DNA of 7,969 bases, taken from CAXBID01 sp963975495. Lineage in GTDB: Bacteria; Bacteroidota; Bacteroidia; Flavobacteriales; Flavobacteriaceae. The stretch is taken from contig CAXBID010000174.1 of NCBI GenBank assembly GCA_963975495.1, forward strand, positions 1-7,969. Reading direction: 5' to 3'. The position numbers and the translations under genes were made by a program. Below are positions 1 through 5,397 of the stretch, one piece after another. Under the pieces are notes generated by a model, which was not told the DNA's origin, ran no database searches, and saw only the letters and a list, made by a program, of their open reading frames with translations. Each line of letters starts with the position of its first letter. Position 1 is the stretch's first letter.

Positions 1-500
1 CAACTTATCATACAGACAAAAATCATGATCATACCCGTAATTTGACCTTCCTGACTTATAAGTTGCTTTTGGCTTACTAAAAGAAAAATACCTATAAACC
101 CTAAAAATACGCCAACATAGGACATGGCTGAAATCTTTTTACCCTGAAGAATTCGCATGAGTATAAGAACCACTAAAGGTTGCGCAGAAATTTCCAAAGC
201 AGCAAAACCGCTATCTACATACTTTAGTGCCCATACCACGACGCCATTACCAAAGGTTAAAAACAAAAAACCAGCAATTATGGTGTTTTTAAGTTGATTT
301 CTTGTTATGGAAATACTAACTTTTAAAATTTTCGCAATAATAAAAATTAGAATACCTGCAGTAACAAACCGTATGGACGCTAATTTAAATGGAGGTAATT
401 CGGTAACCGCTATTTTATTAAGAAGATAAGTAGAACCCCAAATTACATAAATAGCAAAAAATGCTAACGCTATAGTAATTGTTTTGCGAGATACACCCAT
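1..500 (-). CDS. EamA/DMT-family membrane transporter, partial (C-terminus outside window)
   Basis: Only the first 166 codons are visible; the frame stays open to the window edge. The start ATG is at 498-500, preceded by an A/T-rich leader (TTTTTAATAA) without a Shine-Dalgarno, as is normal in Bacteroidota. The translation is very hydrophobic, with about five predicted membrane helices (roughly residues 8-27, 36-57, 72-91, 99-117, 124-143). The motif VIWGSTYL at residues 19-26 and the conserved region around residues 82-115 (GNGVVVWALKYVDSG, then ISAQPL) are typical of the first EamA repeat of drug/metabolite transporters such as YedA. Family members are usually about 290-310 residues with two EamA repeats, so slightly over half is seen. 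They export or import small metabolites across the inner membrane; the substrate cannot be read from sequence. It lies 51 bases downstream of the cold-shock gene on the same strand with no clear promoter between, so co-transcription is possible (inference). Confidence 0.88.
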   Translation of the reverse strand, partial: MGVSRKTITIALAFFAIYVIWGSTYLLNKIAVTELPPFKLASIRFVTAGILIFIIAKILKVSISITRNQLKNTIIAGFLFLTFGNGVVVWALKYVDSGFAALEISAQPLVVLILMRILQGKKISAMSYVGVFLGFIGIFLLVSQKQLISQEGQITGMIMIFVCMIS

Positions 501-551
501 TTATTAAAAATAAAGGCTTGTGAAAGTTGAAAAACTAAATATTAAAAGAAT

Positions 552-1007
552 TTAAATCTTTTTAACACGAACGGCATTCATACCTTTTTGCCCGCGCTCT
601 AACTCATAAGTAACTTTGTCGTTTTCTTCAATATCTTCGAGTAAACCACTAACATGTACAAAATATTTTTCTTGATTTATACTATCAATGATAAATCCGA
701 ATCCTTTAGAATGATCGAAGAAAGACACTTTGCCTTCTTTGGCGGTAAACACCTCTTCTGGCCTGTCTTCCTTTTTTGGAATACCCAATTCTATACTTTC
801 GGCTTCAACTTTCTCACGCATTGCAGGATCTGGTGGCGTGTCGGTTAAATTTCCATTGAAATCTACATAAGCAAATTGAATACCTGATGAACCACTAGCT
901 TCTTTCTCAGCTTTACGGGCATCTTTCTTCTTTTGCTTTTCTTCTCTTTTCTTTAAGCGTTTTTTTTCTTTTTCAATTTTATTAAATGTTACTTGTGATT
1001 TAGCCAT
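552..1007 (-). CDS. Cold-shock-domain nucleic-acid-binding protein with lysine-rich N-terminal extension
   Basis: This 151-residue protein has two parts. Residues 1-40 are extremely rich in Lys, Glu and Arg (for example KEKKRLKKREEKQKKKDARK), probably a charged helix. Residues 91-151 form a cold-shock domain with both RNA-binding motifs: KGFGFI (RNP1, 101-106) and YFVHVS (RNP2, 115-120). Cold-shock domains bind single-stranded RNA or DNA and act as RNA chaperones in the cytoplasm. A classical CspA is only about 70 residues, so this is the longer form that I associate with Flavobacteriia. Residues 45-85 are a linker rich in Pro, Asp and Glu. A good Bacteroidota -7 box lies 34 bases upstream of the start (1042-1049). 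The role in cold adaptation or general RNA metabolism is inferred from the family, not shown here. Confidence 0.93.
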   Translation of the reverse strand: MAKSQVTFNKIEKEKKRLKKREEKQKKKDARKAEKEASGSSGIQFAYVDFNGNLTDTPPDPAMREKVEAESIELGIPKKEDRPEEVFTAKEGKVSFFDHSKGFGFIIDSINQEKYFVHVSGLLEDIEENDKVTYELERGQKGMNAVRVKKI

Positions 1008-1041
1008 AGTTTATAATACGAAGTTTTAAAAATTTAGAACG

Positions 1042-1049
1042 CAAAGATA
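1042..1049 (-). promoter_or_regulatory. Bacteroidota-type -7 box (TATCTTTG) for the cold-shock gene
   Basis: On the minus strand this reads TATCTTTG, an exact match to TAnnTTTG, the -7 element of the Bacteroidota primary sigma factor. It ends 34 bases before the cold-shock start codon. No TTG is seen at the usual -33 distance, so the upstream half is weak or absent. The same octamer occurs at 4516-4523 and 7962-7969. Confidence 0.6.
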
Positions 1050-1050
1050 C

Positions 1051-1065
1051 GCCTTATTTTAAGGC
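1051..1065. repeat. Short perfect inverted repeat next to the cold-shock -7 box
   Basis: GCCTTA and TAAGGC pair around a 3-base loop. The palindrome lies directly upstream of the -7 box at 1042-1049, inside the expected promoter spacer. No T-run follows on either strand, so it is not a convincing terminator for the helicase gene. A regulator-binding site is possible but not supported by any identified repressor. Confidence 0.3.
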
Positions 1066-1102
1066 TATTGTAATAATATGACTGATAAATTGTTTGAAGT
1101 GA

Positions 1103-2662
1103 TTAATCTTCTGGTGGATAACCATGGATTTGCTCGAAAATGGCATCAAAATTAGAACGCAAAAATGAATTTAATTTCTTTTTATAATCGCCTTTTAGCC
1201 ATTCCACAAAATTAAAAGTGCTTTTACTAATGCATTTGGTATATCTACCAATTCTAAAATCGACATCATCACCCAATTGTTTTGCTAAAGCCAAGGCATC
1301 ATAAACATCTTCACTATTTTCAATACAAATTTTTGCATGTTGTTCTATGGAACGCTCTAAAACCACCTTTGAAGATTCACCAGCTCTTATGGAGTCCACA
1401 TAACATTTTTGAATATCGAAATACACCTCTTTGGATTTTGAAAATTCTTTGCGGAGTTCATCGGGCATTTCGTACCTAAAATTACTTTCAAGATCTTCAT
1501 CACTTAAAATAGCATCCAAATAATAATTTGGTGATCTGAAAATACGTTGCCAATCCAAATCATCACCCCAAGGTCCGAAGCGATGAAAATTGTTTCCTAA
1601 ATCAATAACCTGAAATGTTTTCTTATCTTTTAAAATACGAGATCCGCGCCCAATCATTTGATAATAAAGCGTTAATGATTTTGTTGCCCTGTTTAAAATG
1701 ATACTTTCAACGGTAGGCTCATCAAATCCAGTGGTTAAAATACTAACCGATGTTAAAATTGCACCAGGTGTTTTTTTGAACCACTTTAAAATCATGGCGC
1801 GTTCCTTTTTTGTATTTGTATTATCTAAATGTGCCACAGGATACCCCGCTCTTCTAAACGTATCATATACGTGTAAAGATGTATTAATACCATTATTAAA
1901 AATTAAAGTTTTCTTGCCTTTGGATCGCTCTTCGTAAGCTTGTAACAACTTAGTAAGCATATCGTTAGCAGTATATAAATCTTCCGAAGACTTTACGGTA
2001 TAATCACCGTTTGCCCCAACAACTAAAGAGGTTAACCCCACATTATACGAAAACATTTCGGCACGGGCTAAAAACCCGTTTTCAATTAAAGATTCTATAC
2101 TTTCACCAACAATAAGTTCGTTGTAATTGTCGGTCATTGGTAATTCCATACTGGAACTTAAAGGGGTTGCAGTAACTCCTAAAATAAACGACTGACTAAA
2201 AAATTTGAATAATTTTGTAAATGAATTGTAGTGGGCTTCATCAATAATAACTAAACCAATATCAGAAATATCGAGTTTATCATCATTTAAACGGTTATTA
2301 AGTGTTTCAACCATAGCCACAAAGCAGCTATATTCACTTTGATCACTTAAATCCGCTTTACTATCAACAACCTTATTAACCACACCAAACTCTGTAAGCA
2401 TATTTGAGGTTTGCTTACACAATTCAATTCGGTGCGTCATCACTAACACTTTCTTTTGGTGGTGCTTAAGATATTGTCTTACAATTTCAGAAAATATAAC
2501 TGTTTTACCACCTCCAGTTGGTAATTGATATAGCAAATGATAGTCCTCCGGAGATTCCTCAAAACTAGTAAATATCTTATCAATAGCACCTTTTTGGTAA
2601 CTATATAGATTTTTACCCTCGTTTCTTTCTTCTAACTCTAGAGTTGATATCTTTTTTGACAT
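1103..2662 (-). CDS. Superfamily 2 DEAH-box helicase, RadD-like
   Basis: This 519-residue ATP-dependent helicase carries the full set of superfamily 2 motifs: YQKGAIDKI near 22-30 (Q-like region), Walker A PTGGGKT at 48-54, THRIEL at 76-81 (motif Ia), DEAH at 141-144 (Walker B), TATP at 164-167 (motif III), TTGFDEP at 310-316 (motif V) and QMIGRGSR at 335-342 (motif VI with arginine fingers). The two RecA-like domains span about 18-200 and 235-360. The arrangement resembles RadD (YejH) and the helicase halves of XPB or restriction enzymes; RadD acts in DNA repair and recombination in E. coli. The C-terminal 160 residues have no motif I can name, and no zinc-binding cysteine cluster is seen. 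No nuclease, methylase or specificity gene is next to it, so a restriction role is not supported. The exact substrate is unknown. Confidence 0.9.
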   Translation of the reverse strand: MSKKISTLELEERNEGKNLYSYQKGAIDKIFTSFEESPEDYHLLYQLPTGGGKTVIFSEIVRQYLKHHQKKVLVMTHRIELCKQTSNMLTEFGVVNKVVDSKADLSDQSEYSCFVAMVETLNNRLNDDKLDISDIGLVIIDEAHYNSFTKLFKFFSQSFILGVTATPLSSSMELPMTDNYNELIVGESIESLIENGFLARAEMFSYNVGLTSLVVGANGDYTVKSSEDLYTANDMLTKLLQAYEERSKGKKTLIFNNGINTSLHVYDTFRRAGYPVAHLDNTNTKKERAMILKWFKKTPGAILTSVSILTTGFDEPTVESIILNRATKSLTLYYQMIGRGSRILKDKKTFQVIDLGNNFHRFGPWGDDLDWQRIFRSPNYYLDAILSDEDLESNFRYEMPDELRKEFSKSKEVYFDIQKCYVDSIRAGESSKVVLERSIEQHAKICIENSEDVYDALALAKQLGDDVDFRIGRYTKCISKSTFNFVEWLKGDYKKKLNSFLRSNFDAIFEQIHGYPPED

Positions 2663-2682
2663 ATTTTAAATTTACAGACGTG

Positions 2683-2690
2683 CAAAAATA
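2683..2690 (-). promoter_or_regulatory. Candidate -7 box (TATTTTTG) for the helicase gene
   Basis: The minus strand reads TATTTTTG, matching TAnnTTTG, 20 bases upstream of the helicase start codon. No TTG is seen at the -33 position. The 10-base palindrome CCTTTAAAGG (2694-2703) lies just upstream of it. Confidence 0.45.
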
Positions 2691-2767
2691 ACACCTTTAA
2701 AGGGTTTTTGACGATTATTTTTAATGAAAATTAAAAGCGATAAAAATTAACAATCATTTATATGCCC

Positions 2768-2796
2768 TTTACAATGGTAATCTCTATTTTTATAAT
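2768..2796 (+). promoter_or_regulatory. Possible sigma70-like promoter for the aldo/keto reductase gene
   Basis: TTTACA (2768-2773), a 17-base spacer and TATAAT (2791-2796) form a near-perfect E. coli-type promoter 21 bases before the reductase start. Bacteroidota primary sigma factors prefer TTG and TAnnTTTG, and this region is very AT-rich, so chance is a serious alternative. No good TAnnTTTG box was found in this spacer on the plus strand. Confidence 0.25.
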
Positions 2797-2817
2797 CTTA
2801 AAAAATTATTTTGAATC

Positions 2818-3813
2818 ATGCCTATTAAAAATTACCAAGCTTCCGAAGAACGATATAATAAAATGACCTATAAAAGGTCTGGAAAAAGCGGTGTATTGCT
2901 TCCTGCAATCTCCTTAGGTTTATGGCACAATTTCGGATTTGTTGATGATTTAGAAAATGCACGCGATGTTTTAAGATGTGCTTTTGATTTAGGGATTACA
3001 CATTTTGATTTAGCCAATAACTATGGCCCTCCTGCGGGTTCAGCGGAAGAAAACTTTGGAACTATACTCAAATCTGATTTTAAATCGTATAGAGACGAAC
3101 TATTTATTGCCACAAAAGCGGGTTATGGTATGTGGGATGGCCCTTATGGCGATTGGGGTTCCAGGAAATATCTAATGTCTAGTTTAGACCAAAGCTTAAA
3201 ACGCATGAATTTGGATTATGTTGATGTTTTTTATCATCACAGACCAGACCCCAATACCCCTCTGGAAGAAACTATGGGCACTCTAGCTGATATTGTTAGA
3301 CAAGGAAAAGCCTTATATGTTGGTATTTCTAATTACCAACCCGAAGAAACACAACAAGCAGCAGAATTATTACGAGCATCAAAAACACCTTTTATATTAC
3401 ATCAAGCTAGATACTCCATGTTTGATCGCTGGGTTGAAGATGGACTTTTAGAAACGTTGGAACAAAATGGTGTAGGTTGTATTACATTTTCGCCTTTAGC
3501 CCAAGGCATGCTTACCGATAAATATTTAAATGGGATTCCTAAAGATTCCCGTGCAGGTGGAGATTCTATTTTTTTGAATACGGAAACCGTAAATAGTAAT
3601 ATTAAAAAAATTCAAAAACTTAATGACATTGCAAAAATACGCGGACAAAAATTATCACAAATGGCTATTGCTTGGATATTAAGACAACCGCAAGTAGCCT
3701 CAGTTTTAATTGGAGCAAGTTCAGCAAATCAATTAAAGGAAAATGTAAAAGCATTAGATAATTTAAATTTTACTGATGAAGAATTGAAGTTGATTGATGG
3801 GATTGTTTCTTAA
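2818..3813 (+). CDS. yghZ: Aldo/keto reductase, YghZ-type (L-glyceraldehyde 3-phosphate reductase family)
   Basis: This 331-residue NADPH-dependent reductase is very similar along its length to E. coli YghZ (AKR14), which reduces L-glyceraldehyde 3-phosphate and can detoxify methylglyoxal-type aldehydes. Diagnostic segments include SLGLWHNFG (32-40), THFDLANNYGPP (61-72), STKAGY-like ATKAGYG (98-104), FYHHRPD (138-144), GKALYVGISNY (163-173) and SPLAQGMLT (225-233). The catalytic tetrad is inferred as Asp64, Tyr69, Lys100 and His141. GASSANQLKENV (299-310) is the usual NADPH-phosphate-binding region. The first ATG is preferred over Met16 because residues 11-13 (ERY) match the YghZ N-terminus. 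It is about 15 residues shorter than YghZ, lacking the C-terminal tail. It stands alone on the plus strand, divergent from the helicase and convergent with the next gene. Cytoplasmic; the physiological substrate in this organism is inferred from the family only. Confidence 0.94.
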   Translation: MPIKNYQASEERYNKMTYKRSGKSGVLLPAISLGLWHNFGFVDDLENARDVLRCAFDLGITHFDLANNYGPPAGSAEENFGTILKSDFKSYRDELFIATKAGYGMWDGPYGDWGSRKYLMSSLDQSLKRMNLDYVDVFYHHRPDPNTPLEETMGTLADIVRQGKALYVGISNYQPEETQQAAELLRASKTPFILHQARYSMFDRWVEDGLLETLEQNGVGCITFSPLAQGMLTDKYLNGIPKDSRAGGDSIFLNTETVNSNIKKIQKLNDIAKIRGQKLSQMAIAWILRQPQVASVLIGASSANQLKENVKALDNLNFTDEELKLIDGIVS

Positions 3814-3815
3814 AA

Positions 3816-4496
3816 CTACTCCTTAACAATAATAATAGTAGCCTTTACACCAGTAGCCAAATTCCATTGGTTGTGAGATACCAAATTACCGGCATCATCC
3901 ATAACTTGAAATTCCGCAGTATTGGGCCCAGACTCGCCTTGGTTTAAAGCTAAAAAGTCAATCTTATTTATACCTTTTTGTAAATCTAGCTTAAAACCTT
4001 TGTAGCCACCAGTTAAATATACACGTGGATGAATGATATCATCATTAACCAAAACCTGGATAATATCACCATCCGTATAGCCATGATCTCGGTAAACAAC
4101 ATTTACGAATTTGGCGCCACTTTTAAAATCTCCTAAAAACTGATCGGTTGTACTTCCATTTCGTTGTTCAACCTCTTCGGGTGTTAATTTTACATCCGCA
4201 ATGTTTTTATTGATTTGCTTAATGTATTGCTCGCCAGGGTTTCCAAATTGTTCCTGCGGAAACATGGAAAATTCTTTTTTAGGGAAATTTAGATTATTCG
4301 ATACTTGGGGTGTTTTATAAGGCGGAAGACTTATTTTATCATTTGTAGGTTTTGAAGGTAATATTACTTTAGTATCAACAGAATCTTTATCACTTTCAAT
4401 GGCAGGTATTGATATAGCAGTTTTCTTGTTATCTATTTGTGAAAACACAGATAACGAGAAAGTCAAAAAAATAATAAATGAAAAATAAAATTTCAT
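3816..4496 (-). CDS. Secreted protein of unknown function with C-terminal beta-rich domain
   Basis: I do not recognise a named family for this 226-residue protein. It opens with a clear signal peptide (MKFYFSFIIFLTFSLSVFSQ, cleavage near residue 19-20, no lipobox cysteine), so it is exported. Residues 21-115 are low in hydrophobicity and rich in Pro, Lys, Asn and Ser, probably a flexible linker. Residues 120-226 look like a compact beta domain with HGYTDGDIIQVLVND (138-152), KGINKIDFLALNQGESGPNT (174-193) and a final TGVKATIIIVKE strand. Several Bacteroidota secreted proteins share this pattern (DGD-hydrophobic-N, G-N-x-I, then P-N-T), which suggests an Ig-like or ligand-binding fold; that is inference. 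The gene has a strong promoter (4516-4546). Its stop lies 2 bases from the stop of the convergent reductase. Confidence 0.82.
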   Translation of the reverse strand: MKFYFSFIIFLTFSLSVFSQIDNKKTAISIPAIESDKDSVDTKVILPSKPTNDKISLPPYKTPQVSNNLNFPKKEFSMFPQEQFGNPGEQYIKQINKNIADVKLTPEEVEQRNGSTTDQFLGDFKSGAKFVNVVYRDHGYTDGDIIQVLVNDDIIHPRVYLTGGYKGFKLDLQKGINKIDFLALNQGESGPNTAEFQVMDDAGNLVSHNQWNLATGVKATIIIVKE

Positions 4497-4515
4497 CAGT
4501 TCTTAATTACGTTAT

Positions 4516-4546
4516 CAAAGATAATTTTTATCATTAAACCATTCAA
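4516..4546 (-). promoter_or_regulatory. Complete Bacteroidota-type promoter of the secreted-protein gene
   Basis: On the minus strand TTG (4544-4546) is followed by a 20-base spacer and TATCTTTG (4516-4523), matching both halves of the TTG / TAnnTTTG consensus of Bacteroidota. The -7 box lies 19 bases upstream of the start codon at 4496. This is the best promoter in the window and supports the taxonomic assignment. Confidence 0.72.
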
Positions 4547-4758
4547 CTAAGTCGTAGTTATTTAGGATAAAATTAATACAAAAACCATTCCTAAGTATAT
4601 TTTGTCGAAAGAAATCCCAATACATAACCCTTTACCTCTCCACATTTTTACTTCAAAATAGTTAAAATATGTTAATTTATTACTTTGTTATACATAGTAC
4701 TGTAACAAATTCAATTTCTTGTCGTCTATCTAATATAACAATCAAAAAACAAACAATT
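4547..4758. other. Non-coding stretch upstream of the micro-genes
   Basis: No supportable gene, RNA or repeat is seen here. A one-mismatch -7 box for the plus strand, TTACTTTG at 4680-4687, lies about 70 bases before the first micro-gene and could drive it. No TTG at the expected upstream distance was found, so the promoter of the micro-gene cluster remains unassigned. Confidence 0.4.
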
Positions 4759-4845
4759 ATGAGAACTTTAAACAACAATCAATTAACAGGTACTTTAACT
4801 GAAACAAAAAGTAACCAATGGAACACCAGAAGACGTTATAGATAA
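4759..4845 (+). CDS. Micro-gene copy 1: 28-residue basic peptide of unknown function
   Basis: This short reading frame starts MRTLNNNQLTG and ends SNQWNTRRRYR. It has no signal peptide and no membrane segment; the middle is polar (Asn, Thr, Gln) and the last eight residues carry four arginines. The reason to call it real is the second copy at 4917-5006. The two differ at seven codons by a synonymous third-base change (T3, T10, T14, T16, S18, T23, Y27) and at only two codons by an amino-acid change (G11S, R24K), apart from one extra residue at the end of copy 2. Non-coding duplicates would not spare codon sense this way. The leader AATCAAAAAAC lies 8 bases before the ATG, the same distance as in copy 2. 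Function unknown; a basic, Trp/Tyr-containing tail could bind RNA, DNA, the ribosome or a membrane surface (speculation). Confidence 0.75.
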   Translation: MRTLNNNQLTGTLTETKSNQWNTRRRYR

Positions 4846-4854
4846 TTAACATCT
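4831..4854 (+). repeat. Degenerate hairpin at the end of micro-gene copy 1
   Basis: AGACGTTA (4831-4838) can pair with TAACATCT (4847-4854) with one C-A mismatch and an 8-base loop. This is the same place as the perfect hairpin of copy 2, but the match is broken and A residues, not T residues, follow. It looks like a non-functional or ancestral version of that terminator, which would let transcription continue into copy 2. Confidence 0.4.
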
Positions 4855-4870
4855 AAAAAAACAAATTTCA

Positions 4871-4890
4871 TCAATCAATCAATCAATCAA
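4871..4890. repeat. Tetranucleotide repeat (TCAA)x5
   Basis: Five perfect tandem TCAA units lie between the two micro-genes, 26 bases before the second start codon. They are outside any coding frame I can support. Such repeats can change length by slippage, which here would alter the leader of copy 2. Confidence 0.85.
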
Positions 4891-4916
4891 TTTAATTAAT
4901 CAAAAAACGATCAATC

Positions 4917-5006
4917 ATGAGAACCTTAAACAACAATCAATTAACCAGTACTTTAACAGAAACCAAAAGCAACCAATGGAACACAAAAAGACGTTACAGA
5001 TCGTAA
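4917..5006 (+). CDS. Micro-gene copy 2: 29-residue basic peptide, paralogue of copy 1
   Basis: The peptide starts MRTLNNNQLTS and ends SNQWNTKRRYRS. It matches copy 1 at 26 of 28 aligned residues, and most DNA differences are silent. The start ATG follows the leader AATCAAAAAAC (4898-4908) by 8 bases, exactly as in copy 1. The last codons (Arg-Arg-Tyr) form the left arm of a perfect 12-bp hairpin, and the stop codon lies in its right arm, so the end of translation and the end of transcription are physically linked. Copy 2 may be co-transcribed with copy 1 (71 bases between them). No signal peptide, membrane segment or known domain. The function is unknown. A leader peptide is conceivable because arginine codons lie at the hairpin, but no arginine gene follows. 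Confidence 0.77.
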   Translation: MRTLNNNQLTSTLTETKSNQWNTKRRYRS

Positions 5007-5014
5007 CGTCTTTT
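4986..5014 (+). terminator. Intrinsic terminator overlapping the 3' end of micro-gene copy 2
   Basis: AAAAGACGTTAC (4986-4997) and GTAACGTCTTTT (5003-5014) are perfect 12-base inverted repeats around the 5-base loop AGATC. The right arm ends in TTTT and the left arm begins with AAAA, so it could work in both directions. The T-run is short, so efficiency may be moderate. It contains the last codons and the stop codon of copy 2. Confidence 0.65.
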
Positions 5015-5039
5015 AAAATCTTTCATCAACCTGTGCTGT

Positions 5040-5068
5040 CCCGATAGTTATCGGGATGTTTCAGTATC
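5040..5068. repeat. Interspersed palindromic repeat, unit A
   Basis: CCCGATA (5040-5046) and TATCGGG (5049-5055) form a perfect 7-bp dyad with a 2-base gap, followed by GTTTCAGTATC (5058-5068). The same 11-mer occurs at 6024-6034, again beside a CCCG/CGGG dyad. Palindromes of this style are, to my knowledge, common intergenic repeats in Flavobacteriaceae. It separates micro-gene copy 2 from the third micro-ORF. Confidence 0.6.
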
Positions 5069-5086
5069 AATTCAATCAAAAAAAAA

Positions 5087-5221
5087 ATGAAACCATTCAA
5101 TACATTATCAAAACGTTTAGAAAACATTACCAACGAAAACTTACTTACCCGAGGTAGAATTCTAAGCTTTACACATTCAAATTCAACAGTTTGGCAGGGA
5201 ATCAAACGCTATGCCCATTAA
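5087..5221 (+). CDS. Third micro-ORF: 44-residue basic peptide, likely divergent relative of copies 1 and 2
   Basis: The frame begins MKPFNTLSKRLENITNENLL and ends in SNSTVWQGIKRYAH. It shares with copies 1 and 2 the opening M-[RK]-x-[LF]-N, an Ser-Asn pair followed by Trp, the exact spacing W-x3-[KR]-R-Y, and an end one or two residues later. The leader AATCAAAAAA (5074-5083) lies directly before the start codon, as in the other two. Net charge is positive and there is no signal peptide or membrane helix. There is no close duplicate to prove purifying selection, so support is weaker than for copies 1 and 2. It lies on the same strand, 80 bases after the stop of copy 2, beyond the terminator and the palindromic repeat, so it may need read-through or its own promoter. 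Function unknown. Confidence 0.55.
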   Translation: MKPFNTLSKRLENITNENLLTRGRILSFTHSNSTVWQGIKRYAH

Positions 5222-5299
5222 TCAGTCTGTAATTTTTATGGTATTGTTTTTGTGATTTCAATTCACGTTAACATATAAAACTATAATCAGATGAAATGA

Positions 5300-5340
5300 G
5301 CCATTACCAAAATTTAGTTTTAATAATTGAATTTAATGGC
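5300..5340 (+). repeat. Imperfect inverted repeat upstream of exbD
   Basis: GCCATTA (5300-5306) pairs with TAATGGC (5334-5340) around a 27-base AT-rich loop that can add a few inner pairs. It lies in the presumed leader of the ExbD gene. The rest of 5222-5379 shows no supportable gene and no clear promoter; TGTTTTTG at 5245-5252 is a one-mismatch -7 box. Confidence 0.3.
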
Positions 5341-5397
5341 GAATTACATCTTTCAGTTTTCTTAAAATCATAAAATTAGATGAAACGTTGAAAATTA

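Noticed and set aside
654..848. Plus-strand frame opposite the cold-shock gene
   Set aside because: Lies wholly antisense to a gene with clear domains and encodes no recognisable pattern.
1282..1937. Two plus-strand frames (1282-1479 and 1698-1937) opposite the helicase gene
   Set aside because: Antisense to conserved helicase coding sequence, with no motif or leader of their own.
1103..2662. Helicase as the motor of a restriction or phage-defence system
   Set aside because: Neighbours are a cold-shock gene and a metabolic reductase; no nuclease, methyltransferase or other defence gene is present.
4871..4890. (TCAA)5 as part of a CRISPR or satellite array
   Set aside because: The unit is only 4 bases, with no spacers, and occurs once.
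4759..5221. Micro-genes as precursors of a modified peptide (RiPP), such as a Trp-crosslinked product
   Set aside because: No radical SAM, protease, ABC exporter or other modifying gene is in the window, and there is no leader-core boundary motif.
5296..5373. 25-codon frame (MSHYQNLVL start) in front of exbD
   Set aside because: It shares neither the tail pattern nor the leader of the micro-genes, and nothing shows selection. It could be an upstream ORF but cannot be supported.
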